The notes under the pieces were generated by a model. That model did not search any database, had not been told where the DNA came from, and saw only the letters and a program-made list of their open reading frames with translations. From Saprospiraceae bacterium (GTDB taxonomy: Bacteria; Bacteroidota; Bacteroidia; Chitinophagales; Saprospiraceae): a stretch of DNA of 64,000 nucleotides. A program made the position numbers and the translations under genes. Below are positions 55,161 to 63,391 of the stretch, piece after piece; positions within the stretch are counted from its first letter, which is position 1, and each line of letters opens with the position of its first letter. The stretch is taken from the NCBI GenBank assembly GCA_013140975.1, contig JABFRV010000041.1:62001-126000 (forward strand). The letters run 5' to 3'.

Positions 55161-56378
55161 TTATCTTTTCATCGATGTGGTAGGATCGAGTATTATTATT
55201 TTATATACCGGATAAAGCGACAATAATAAACCTATAATCAGAACTGTAAACCCTTGATTATAAAAAATTGCCGCGTTTGTTGATGTTGGAAAGACAGCTT
55301 CAAAACCAAATCTTTCATAAATAACTGCTATTTCTCCACCCATTACCAAAGGTTTTTTATTGAAATAATAAATGATAGGAATACTTGCCAACAAACCTAA
55401 AAGACATCCTCCCATAACTGTCAGAACTGATTCTATAATAATGATTAGGGATAGCTTGGTTTTATTCATTCCAATAGCGACAAGCATTCCCAATTCATAT
55501 TTTCGTTCTACCATCATCATAAGAAGAGTACCAAAAATTCCAAAGCTAACCAGCAAATAAAGTATCCCCTGAATGTATTTCATACTTCTGGTATCAGACT
55601 CAATGTGTTGCTTAACATCAGGAATCATAGTTTCCCAACTCATGACTTCGTATTCACTACTTATTTTTTGCTGAATCGCATCAACAGATTCCTTCAATGC
55701 TTTAGGATTTTTTAATGACACTACTAGTGAAGTTGATAATCCTTCGGCACTGAATAGTTCGGCAGCAGCCGGCAAACTAAGATATATGATTTGATTGTTT
55801 AATTCAGGTGAACCAAATCTCAATAAGCCTTTCACTTCAAACATTCCTGCTGCAGTGGCTCCATGATATCCTTGCCCTATGAGATAAACGGTGTCATTAA
55901 TTTCTGCCTTTATACGATCGGCTAATCCTTCAGAAAGCAAAACTCCTTTGTCTCCATCAGCCAGATATGATCCTTTAATGATTTTATCTTTCAGAGATGT
56001 AACCAGATTCTCTTTTTCAGGATCTATGCCTACCACCATGCATCCTTTCGTATTTTTATTGGTAGATATCAGACCAAATGTCTCAAGTCTTGGTGTACCA
56101 CCTGAAACATTTTCAATACTGAGCAAAGGAGCGTTAACTTTTTCATTGTAAGCCATACTGTTATCAAGTACCTGCTCATCCCAATATCCTTTCTTGCGCA
56201 CCTGAATATATCCGGTATAGAAACTAACAACATTTTTTACAAGATTGTCAAATATACCATCCTTCAGACTCGTTGTAAAAACAGATAATATTACAGCAAA
56301 AAAAACAGCAGCCATGGTAATGGCTGTTCGGTTTTTATTCCTCCAAAGATTTTTCCACGCAAGACTGATCAACCACAC
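55161..56378 (-). CDS. FtsX-like permease, first
   Basis: The 405-residue protein has the same topology as its neighbour: an N-terminal helix, a periplasmic domain and three C-terminal helices with ELGMLVAIGMNKTKLSLIIIIESV. It starts with GTG, overlapping the LolA-like gene stop by 1 nt, and ends 10 nt before the second permease. Confidence 0.9.
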   Translation of the reverse strand: MWLISLAWKNLWRNKNRTAITMAAVFFAVILSVFTTSLKDGIFDNLVKNVVSFYTGYIQVRKKGYWDEQVLDNSMAYNEKVNAPLLSIENVSGGTPRLETFGLISTNKNTKGCMVVGIDPEKENLVTSLKDKIIKGSYLADGDKGVLLSEGLADRIKAEINDTVYLIGQGYHGATAAGMFEVKGLLRFGSPELNNQIIYLSLPAAAELFSAEGLSTSLVVSLKNPKALKESVDAIQQKISSEYEVMSWETMIPDVKQHIESDTRSMKYIQGILYLLVSFGIFGTLLMMMVERKYELGMLVAIGMNKTKLSLIIIIESVLTVMGGCLLGLLASIPIIYYFNKKPLVMGGEIAVIYERFGFEAVFPTSTNAAIFYNQGFTVLIIGLLLSLYPVYKIIILDPTTSMKR

Positions 56379-57133
56379 TATTTTAATAATTTCATTGTAT
56401 TCAGATTGAAAAAGTCATCGTTGATCGGTTGATCAAAAACAATATTATTGTAGATCATTTCTGTCTTATGACCTTTTTTATCAACAGGTATCATTTCAAA
56501 TCTTGAAGGTATTACTCTGCCTCCTATCAATTTGGGATCATAACCATTCATTATATTAATCAATACTCCATCTTCATCATATAAACGCATATGTAGCTCA
56601 ATATAATCCTTTTTATCTATACAGGATATCACTTTACCCCACACAACTGCGGAACCTTGTTTGGGTGTCATTTCAATTGTGTAACAAGAGCGGCTTCCGA
56701 TAATTGTATCCCCGATGAGTTTATGTGTATAATCATGGATAACAGAAGATTCTTTGACAAGATCGTCATTGGTAAAATCGGTACCCATCCAGCTTTGGTT
56801 CATCATAGATGGTGGAAGCTTGATTACTCTTTCGAGTGTAGGATACCAATTCCAAACTTCTTTTTTCCGTTTGAGAAATGAAACACCTTTATCCTTTGCA
56901 GGCGACGTAATAAGTACCATTGAAAAATCAGAACCCTTTGACCACACTTTAATTTGCATGGATCTTTTCCATGTCGGACGAATGGTATTAATGGTCATTT
57001 CCATTTTGGCCGTAACGCCTCTCATTTTTTCATCTGCTTTTTTCACAATAGAAAGAGCATCCTGCGAAAATCCCTGAACGTTTACCATTAAAAAAATAAC
57101 AACTAGACTCCTAACCCAAAACTTTACCATCAT
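56378..57133 (-). CDS. LolA-like outer-membrane lipoprotein-sorting protein (PF17131-type)
   Basis: The 251-residue protein has a signal peptide and a beta-rich LolA/LppX-like fold, with FLKRKKEVWNWYPTLERVIKL and MMNQSWMGTDFTNDDLV, the motifs of the PF17131 family. Such proteins carry lipids or lipoproteins in the periplasm. It starts the operon with two FtsX-like permeases, an ATPase and a barrel protein, which together look like a complete envelope export line. Confidence 0.88.
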   Translation of the reverse strand: MMVKFWVRSLVVIFLMVNVQGFSQDALSIVKKADEKMRGVTAKMEMTINTIRPTWKRSMQIKVWSKGSDFSMVLITSPAKDKGVSFLKRKKEVWNWYPTLERVIKLPPSMMNQSWMGTDFTNDDLVKESSVIHDYTHKLIGDTIIGSRSCYTIEMTPKQGSAVVWGKVISCIDKKDYIELHMRLYDEDGVLINIMNGYDPKLIGGRVIPSRFEMIPVDKKGHKTEMIYNNIVFDQPINDDFFNLNTMKLLK

Positions 57134-57254
57134 TGTAAAATATTAAAGGATGTTGATTATACTCCTAAAAATCCAACAAATAGGAAGTGAAAGAAGTTTC
57201 TGTTTTGATTCAGTATTATTTGTCAGTGCAAGTAAAAATAATTGAATTCTTTAA

Positions 57255-57570
57255 TTAAGTTCAGAAATTTCTCCATATAACGGATATCCTGGTTATTACT
57301 TATCTGACGTAACAACTCCTAGTTATTGGCCACTTAATAATAATTGCAACCCAATTTCTACATTGTGTAATGTAAGGCCAAGTGCAGAGTATAATGGACT
57401 GTATTTTACTGATCTTAATGGCAATAAAACTACTGAAGCCATAGCTGTAAAAAATACAAATATCATTACAAGACTATTTAAATACAAATTTCGATAATGA
57501 ATATGTGAAAAGAGTATTGAAGCTCCATTACAAAGTTGGTATGTTCAAAGACCATACGTTTAAAAAATAG
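57255..57570 (+). pseudogene. gene debris; possible glycoside hydrolase family 3 remnant
   Basis: A frame open from 57255 to TAA 57495 has no start codon but a protein-like composition (YNGYPGYYLSDVTTPSYWPL). From 57493 another frame reads EYVKRVLKLHYKVGMFKDH to TAG 57568. This resembles the GH3 motif V-x-R-(V/I)-L-x-x-K-x-x-x-G-(L/M)-F-x-(D/N). It may be the wreck of one or two genes. The match is weak. Confidence 0.3.
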
Positions 57571-57578
57571 AAACAACA

Positions 57579-58457
57579 CTATTCATTCGGCTCTATATGT
57601 ATTAATACATGCCCGATTTGAGGTATCTCTTGTCGTAAGAGGTCTTTTAGTTTGTGTGCAATATCATGTCCTGCTCTAACCGATAGTTCAGCATCAACTA
57701 TCGCATGAAGGTCAACATGATATTGCATACCCGCTTTTCTGACAAAACATTTTTCTGTATCGATGATGCCATCAACTTTAAGTGCAACCTCTCTGATCTC
57801 TTGAATTAAATCATCATAAACATGCTCATCCATGATTTCACCCAATGCTGGTCTAAATATTAAAAAGCTATTATAAAAAATAAATCCTGCAGCAAATAAT
57901 GCAGCCCAATCATCGGCTGATTCATATCCTTTACCAAGAATAAGTGCAATTGAAATACCAATGAATGCTGCAACAGAGGTTATTGCATCGCTTCTATGAT
58001 GCCAGGCGTCAGCTTTGAGTGATGAACTATTGGTTTCTTTACTATTTCTTATAACTATTCTGTATGAAATTTCTTTCCAAATAATAATTATTCCTAGTAC
58101 TATAAGTGTCCAGGTTTTTGGTAAGTCATGCGGAGTTCTAATGTTGAGAATGCTCTCATAAGCTATTACTGTAGCTGATGCCATTAGAAAACCAACTACT
58201 AAAAACGTAATTAAAGGCTCAGCTTTCCCATGTCCATAAGGATGGTTTTCATCTGCTGGTCTATTAGAGTATTTTATACCAAATAAAACTAAAAAAGAAG
58301 CAAATACATCTGAAGTCGACTCTATAGCATCAGCAATTAAAGCAAATGAATTTCCAAAGTATCCGGCTAATCCTTTAACTATAGCCAGACAAGAATTTCC
58401 AATGATACTGAAATATACGGATTTTACAGCTTTTTGCTCATTCGTTTTAGGCATCAT
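57579..58457 (-). CDS. cation diffusion facilitator (CDF) metal transporter
   Basis: The 292-residue protein has six helices with the family's metal-site motifs: IADAIESTSD in helix 2, HPYGHGKAEP before helix 3, and KADAWHHRSDAITS in helix 5. The last 90 residues form the cytosolic ferredoxin-like domain. CDF proteins export Zn2+, Fe2+, Mn2+ or Co2+ in exchange for protons. It lies 305 nt from the Crp-type gene, divergent from it. Metal unknown. Confidence 0.92.
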   Translation of the reverse strand: MMPKTNEQKAVKSVYFSIIGNSCLAIVKGLAGYFGNSFALIADAIESTSDVFASFLVLFGIKYSNRPADENHPYGHGKAEPLITFLVVGFLMASATVIAYESILNIRTPHDLPKTWTLIVLGIIIIWKEISYRIVIRNSKETNSSSLKADAWHHRSDAITSVAAFIGISIALILGKGYESADDWAALFAAGFIFYNSFLIFRPALGEIMDEHVYDDLIQEIREVALKVDGIIDTEKCFVRKAGMQYHVDLHAIVDAELSVRAGHDIAHKLKDLLRQEIPQIGHVLIHIEPNE

Positions 58458-58762
58458 TGTGACTAACTGGTATTTAAGAATAACTTACAAGAATCAGTAT
58501 TTATAAGCCAAATGTAATGGAATATTTAATAATGAGTTCTTGTTGTTCTAATATAAGGCATTTTGGGCTTGGCATCAAAGCGATGGGGGTCCAAATTCTT
58601 TTGGCTTTATAAAATGAAGTGCTTCTATAAATCATTTTCCGCCAGGTAATGATAAGAAATGCAAGGCTCATTTCATACAAAATGCAATGAGCCTGCCATG
58701 CTACCGCGACATTTAACCAACAAAAAAACATTACCTTTGACAAGAAATTATAGAATAACAAA
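58458..58762. other. intergenic region between divergent genes
   Basis: This 305-nt gap between the CDF gene and the Crp-type gene should hold both promoters. A minus-strand frame across it (58501-58902) is judged spurious because its 5' third lies within the Crp-type gene. No repeat or palindrome stands out. Confidence 0.3.
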
Positions 58763-59335
58763 GTGGACAAATTCAAACAGTTTTTAAAAAATATAGCACC
58801 AATTACAGATAAAGAATTTGCAGACAGCATTTCTGTATTTACAGAATTACATTTAAAGAAAGGCGATTTTTTTGTAAAACAAGACAAGATTTGTCGAAAC
58901 ATTGCATTTATAGTAAGTGGAACGATAAGGATCTATTATATCAATCAAAAATCGGAGGAAACTACCTATAGCTTCTGCCAGGAAAATTGTTTAACCACTT
59001 CTTTTAAAAGTTTTATTTTTCAAACTCCCAGTCAATTGACTTTACAAGCATTAGAAAACACGGTCTTGCTTACGATTGATTATGATAAATTAAATGTATT
59101 GTATAAAGATTATCCGATTTGGCAAAATATCGGAAGGATTATTACACAGAATGAATTTTTAAATATGGAAAAATATGCTTCCGTATTAAATAACGAAACG
59201 GCGAAAGAAAAATATTTACGCCTTTTAAAAGAACAACCCAACATACTCCAGAAAGCAAGTATTGAAGATATTGCATCCTATCTTGGCATCACAAGAAGAA
59301 CATTATCAAGAATACGTCAGGAAATCTCAAAATAA
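58763..59335 (+). CDS. Crp/Fnr family transcriptional regulator
   Basis: The 190-residue protein has the cyclic-nucleotide-binding-like beta roll (about 25-115) and a short C-terminal helix-turn-helix ASIEDIASYLGITRRTLSRIRQE near residues 164-187. The start is GTG, with no ATG that would give the same N-terminus. No cysteine cluster as in Fnr is seen. A 14-nt palindrome lies just after its stop and before arsM, a likely target. The inducer is unknown. Confidence 0.9.
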   Translation: MDKFKQFLKNIAPITDKEFADSISVFTELHLKKGDFFVKQDKICRNIAFIVSGTIRIYYINQKSEETTYSFCQENCLTTSFKSFIFQTPSQLTLQALENTVLLTIDYDKLNVLYKDYPIWQNIGRIITQNEFLNMEKYASVLNNETAKEKYLRLLKEQPNILQKASIEDIASYLGITRRTLSRIRQEISK

Positions 59336-59342
59336 TCATTTG

Positions 59343-59356
59343 AGGACATTTGTCCT
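59343..59356. promoter_or_regulatory. palindrome between the Crp-type gene and arsM
   Basis: Arms AGGACA (59343-59348) and TGTCCT (59351-59356) with a 2-nt centre form a dyad of the size used by Crp/Fnr proteins. It is 60 nt upstream of the preferred arsM start. Confidence 0.5.
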
Positions 59357-59415
59357 TGTTAACCCTTGAAAGTTATCTCAATTTTGCGTTATCATTCACA
59401 ATTAAACAATGTAAA

Positions 59416-60249
59416 ATGGATAACAATCAAATTCAAAAAAATGTAAAAAGTGCTTACGCTGATATTGTCAGGCGAAATACCAAAAAATCTATCTTGCCGG
59501 GCATTTTTCAATGCTGCAACCCAAAGGAAATAGCCACAGCCATTGGTAAAAAAATTGGGTATAGTGAAGAGGACCTTAAGAATGTTCCCGAAGATTCCAA
59601 TCTAGGAATTGGTTGTGGAAACCCTACTGCCTTAGCTTCCATTAAAAAAGGGGAAACTATTTTAGACCTTGGTTCGGGTGCAGGCTTTGACTGTTTTTTG
59701 GCTTCGAGAGAAACAGGCGAAACAGGCAAGGTTATTGGTGTGGACATTACACCGGAAATGGTAACACAAGCCAAAAAAAATGCAGAAAAAGCCAATTATA
59801 AAAATGTAGAATTCAAAGTTGGTGAAATAGAAAATTTACCTGTTGAAAACAATAGCATTGATTTGATAATTTCAAATTGTGTCATCAACTTATCGAATCA
59901 AAAAGAACAAGTTTTTAAAGAGGCATATAGAGTTCTAAAACCAACCGGCCGAATCATGATTTCGGATATTATTTTACTGAATGATTTACCCGATTATGTA
60001 AAAAATTCTGTAGCAGGACACATTGCTTGTCTTGCAGGAGCAGTACGTAAAGAAGATTACATTCAAGCAATTGAAAAAGCTGGATTTACTGACATAAGCA
60101 TTGATAAACAAGCAGCTTTCCCTATAGAATTGATGATGAATGACCCAATTGCCGAAAAAATTGTACGAGAAAATAATCTTTCAGAAAAAGAAATCAAAGA
60201 CATTACAAATTCTATTGCCAGCATTTCAATTCGTGCTAAAAAATCCTAA
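59416..60249 (+). CDS. arsM: arsenite methyltransferase
   Basis: The ATG at 59416 begins the typical N-terminus; the frame is open from 59350 but would cover the palindrome. The 277-residue product has the ArsM cysteines: CCNP near the start, GIGCGNP, ISNCVINL and GHIACLAGA. SAM-binding motif LDLGSGAGFDCFLA and GVDITPEM are clear. ArsM turns As(III) into methylated and volatile forms with SAM. The next gene starts 2 nt after its stop. Confidence 0.92.
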   Translation: MDNNQIQKNVKSAYADIVRRNTKKSILPGIFQCCNPKEIATAIGKKIGYSEEDLKNVPEDSNLGIGCGNPTALASIKKGETILDLGSGAGFDCFLASRETGETGKVIGVDITPEMVTQAKKNAEKANYKNVEFKVGEIENLPVENNSIDLIISNCVINLSNQKEQVFKEAYRVLKPTGRIMISDIILLNDLPDYVKNSVAGHIACLAGAVRKEDYIQAIEKAGFTDISIDKQAAFPIELMMNDPIAEKIVRENNLSEKEIKDITNSIASISIRAKKS

Positions 60250-60251
60250 CA

Positions 60252-60488
60252 ATGAAATCAAATTATAAGAAATCTTTATTAGGAAGCATCTTGGCATTCA
60301 CACTAGGCACAAGTTGTTGTTGGCTTACCTCATTGGCAGCGTGGCTTGGAGGCGCCACATTTTTAACAGCATTTGCTACATTTATTGGACGCATTAATAC
60401 AATTGTAATTATCTTCGCGATATTACTATTTGGCCTTGGGATTGTTCAACTTTGGACACACAGAACAAAAATAAAGAAGCAGAGTTGA
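60252..60488 (+). CDS. small MerT-like membrane protein with vicinal cysteines
   Basis: The 78-residue protein has two membrane helices. In the first lies SCCWLTSLAAWLGG, the vicinal-cysteine motif of mercuric transport protein MerT. It lacks the third MerT helix and there is no merP. It is 2 nt from arsM and probably co-translated. It may import or export arsenic species, but this is inferred. Confidence 0.7.
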   Translation: MKSNYKKSLLGSILAFTLGTSCCWLTSLAAWLGGATFLTAFATFIGRINTIVIIFAILLFGLGIVQLWTHRTKIKKQS

Positions 60489-60809
60489 TACAATTAAAAG
60501 AACATTACTGTTGACTGCTTATATTTAATCTTGATTTATAGCACTATCAAAAATTCCTTCTTGGTTTTTACCCATTCTGAAAGACTATAAGATCACTAAA
60601 ATTAGGTCACTGAAAAAATGCAATTCTGCACTATCAATATATTAAAAAGCTATATTTTCCAATATAAGTAACGAGCAAAAATAAAGTCATAACTATAGTT
60701 TATTTTTTAAAATAAATATCACTAAAAGATATGATAGTAATCATATTCTTTGTCATTAATATATAATAAGTTTACGTCGAAAAAAAAATTATCTAATAAA
60801 TTATCGTAA
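60489..60809. other. intergenic region without visible features
   Basis: This 321-nt AT-rich gap lies between arsM's partner and the lipoprotein gene. It shows no ORF, repeat or strong hairpin. The promoter of the lipoprotein gene should be in its last 100 nt. Confidence 0.3.
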
Positions 60810-61400
60810 ATGAAAAAATTACTTTTTTTAGCCTGTCTATTCATGATTTTTGCATGTAATGAAGATTCAACAACACCGGATACTGATACAGAATATTGGG
60901 AAATTGTAAGTAACAGAGTTTATGATACAATACCACCTGGCTCTGATAGTTATAGTGCTACCGTTTTAGAAGGATCGATTAAAATGCGTTATGCATTAAG
61001 CCCAGATGAATGGGAGTTTTTATGCAGTTACACAAGCCCGCCAAATAGAATACGAAAAACAGATAAAATTCCTATTACTATGGAAGTTTCTATTTTGCAA
61101 AATTCTGGCCAGCAGTATTCCGCAAATGGTGATTTTGCCATATTCTTTGACCGCCCGGAAATCGAACCAGGATTTGTCATAGCACCCATTTCACTAAAGA
61201 CAGAAACAGGAGTAAATAGTTATATAGCACTTACTCACAGACTTGGGGTTCCTCCTGCTCCTGCATCTAAGTTGGATGTATTCATAGATGGCAAAGCATT
61301 ACCTACCGGAGTTAAAGGAGATCGTATCGCTTTTTTAGTTGCTGTTGGAAATGGCCGTAATGTGGGCTATAAGTATATATATGAGTGGAAGGGGAAGTAG
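60810..61400 (+). CDS. lipoprotein of unknown function
   Basis: The 196-residue protein has a signal peptide with lipobox IFAC. The rest is beta-rich, and no known domain is recognised. A partial, decayed copy of its 3' end lies at 7351-7452. There too it is followed by a copy of the zinc-ribbon gene, so the two genes have moved or duplicated together. Confidence 0.75.
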   Translation: MKKLLFLACLFMIFACNEDSTTPDTDTEYWEIVSNRVYDTIPPGSDSYSATVLEGSIKMRYALSPDEWEFLCSYTSPPNRIRKTDKIPITMEVSILQNSGQQYSANGDFAIFFDRPEIEPGFVIAPISLKTETGVNSYIALTHRLGVPPAPASKLDVFIDGKALPTGVKGDRIAFLVAVGNGRNVGYKYIYEWKGK

Positions 61401-61501
61401 TCTAGTGTAATTACAAGGCAATAATAAAGTAACTTTCAAAATGAGGATAATATTTTATTACTAATTGGATATTACAAATTCCTAATGTAAACTTCTTTAA
61501 A

Positions 61502-61768
61502 ATGAAAGAATACAAATTTTGTCAAAGCTGCGCGTTTCCCTTAAAAAAAGATGAAAAAGGCGGCGGAACTGAAAAAGATGGATCAATCAGTAAAAAGTAC
61601 TGTTCCATGTGTTATGAAAACGGAGTTTTTATAACACCTCCTGAAATCGATACACCGGAAAAAATGCAAAAATTCTGCATTCAAGAAATGAAAAAGAGCG
61701 GAATAAACAGCATACTTGCATGGCTGGCAACCAGAACCATTCCAAGCTTGGAAAGATGGAAAAAATAA
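61502..61768 (+). CDS. zinc-ribbon domain protein
   Basis: The 88-residue protein has two CxxC pairs, FCQSCAFP and YCSMCYENG, spaced as in the putative zinc-ribbon family PF12674, followed by PEIDTPEKMQKFC. These small proteins probably bind one zinc ion. A decayed copy that has lost the first pair lies at 7553-7747. Confidence 0.85.
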   Translation: MKEYKFCQSCAFPLKKDEKGGGTEKDGSISKKYCSMCYENGVFITPPEIDTPEKMQKFCIQEMKKSGINSILAWLATRTIPSLERWKK

Positions 61769-61893
61769 AAAACCTGGCAAAATCAGAAGTAAGCTATTTT
61801 TAAAAAATCCAAACATTAAGTTATGGTGTAAGAAACAAATAGCAACTTATCTGTTTATACTTGCTGAACAATATTTTGAATACATAATAAAGT

Positions 61894-62421
61894 ATGACTT
61901 TCAGCAATTTTACAATAAGACCTTTGACAATAAACGATTTAGATGCATATTTCCGTCTTGTTGATAAGAATAGAAAACGACTAGAAGATTTTTTTACAGG
62001 AACAGTCTCAAAAACTAAAACTTTCGAAGACACAAAGCAATTCTTGTTGGATATCGTTCAGCGATCTAAAGACAGAACCTATTTTCCTTACATTATAATT
62101 GATAATTCAAATCAAAAAATTGCCGGTTTCATAGACCTGAAAAATATTGACTGGAATATTCCCAAATCAGAAATGGGGCTTTATATAGATGAAGACTATG
62201 CGAATCAAGGAATTTCAACAAAGGCGTTTGGAGTGTTTTGTGAGCATTGTTTTAGCGAACACAAATTTCAAAAACTATTTCTTAGAACTCATCAGAATAA
62301 TACGTATGCAAGAAAGGTGGCAGAAAATTGCGGATTTCAAATTGAAGGCACTATCAGAAGAGATTACAAGACCACTTCGGGAGAAATTGTTGATTTAATT
62401 TATTATGGGAGAATAAATTAA
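61894..62421 (+). CDS. GNAT acetyltransferase (RimJ/RimL-like)
   Basis: The 175-residue protein starts FSNFTIRPLTINDLDAYF and has the acetyl-CoA-binding core GLYIDEDYANQGISTKAFGVF and NNTYARKVAENCGFQIEG, ending with DLIYYGRI. This is the RimJ/RimL group that acetylates N-terminal or small-molecule amines. Substrate unknown. It stands apart from its neighbours. Confidence 0.9.
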   Translation: MTFSNFTIRPLTINDLDAYFRLVDKNRKRLEDFFTGTVSKTKTFEDTKQFLLDIVQRSKDRTYFPYIIIDNSNQKIAGFIDLKNIDWNIPKSEMGLYIDEDYANQGISTKAFGVFCEHCFSEHKFQKLFLRTHQNNTYARKVAENCGFQIEGTIRRDYKTTSGEIVDLIYYGRIN

Positions 62422-62662
62422 AAAATACAAGCTCTAAGCTTTTAAAAGATTTTATTGACACAGGATATTATTTCACACGGCTATTTATTTCCTAAAGCTT
62501 CAAAAACGCAAAGGATATTATTACTATTAGATTAAATAGTTCACGAGTAAAAGTTAAATTTTTTGTTTGTCGTTTGCAATTTTATAAGATAGAATTTCGT
62601 TCTACTGCGATATTAAATACGTCTTAATAGTAGTCAGATTCTATACAATAAAAATAAATTAG

Positions 62663-63250
62663 ATGGATAAAAGCTTAAAATATTTTTTAATTTTATTTCT
62701 TCTGATCTTCGCACGTGGTTGTGATTTTTACTCAACCTCTTTGTGGATATTTCAGGAAGGTGGGCTGGAAGATGAAACAAACCCATTAACCCAATTTTTT
62801 GGCGTAGGATGGAATGGCTTGGTTCTTGTGAATATAATAGTCACAATTATTATTGGGTATTGCTTTTACATTTATATGTTCAAGTATAAAGTTATCGGAA
62901 ATTTGAAATTTATTCCTGAATCAGCAATTCAATATGCTTCCATTCTATATTATGAAAAGAAAAACCAATTATGGAAGCTTCTTTACAAAATTCCGAACAA
63001 TAAATTAGCAGCTGTGGCCCACACAGGTTATGTTGCTACCTGGGGAATAATAATTGCGAGCATCATTGTTACAATTCATAATTTGTTACAATTCTATGAG
63101 AATCAATATTATGATATTTATTTAGAATTTGTAAAATATCCTCGACCCATATTTTACATCATCATTTTCAGCCCAATGATATTGTTATCTCTTAATCTTT
63201 ATAATAAGGAATTTCAGGAATATAAACTTCGAAAGAATAGGCATAAGTGA
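62663..63250 (+). CDS. integral membrane protein of unknown function
   Basis: The 195-residue protein has four likely membrane helices (about 7-24, 53-74, 122-143 and 168-184). The stretch FARGCDFYSTSLWIFQEGGLEDETNPLT after helix 1 is the most distinctive part. I do not recognise the family. It lies 141 nt before the acyl-CoA dehydrogenase. Confidence 0.65.
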   Translation: MDKSLKYFLILFLLIFARGCDFYSTSLWIFQEGGLEDETNPLTQFFGVGWNGLVLVNIIVTIIIGYCFYIYMFKYKVIGNLKFIPESAIQYASILYYEKKNQLWKLLYKIPNNKLAAVAHTGYVATWGIIIASIIVTIHNLLQFYENQYYDIYLEFVKYPRPIFYIIIFSPMILLSLNLYNKEFQEYKLRKNRHK

Positions 63251-63391
63251 AGTAATGGACCAAAAGAATATATGCAATTACTCACCGGTGCTATATTCTA
63301 CTACCCCGCTTTACCAATTTATTACTTTGTTAAACATTAGGAAAAACCCCTATTTGACTCTATTTTTGCCTTGTTAATCGAATCGACCTGA

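Noticed and set aside
58501..58902. A 133-codon minus-strand frame upstream of the CDF gene
   Set aside because: Its 5' third is antisense to the well-supported Crp-type gene and the rest matches nothing I recognise.
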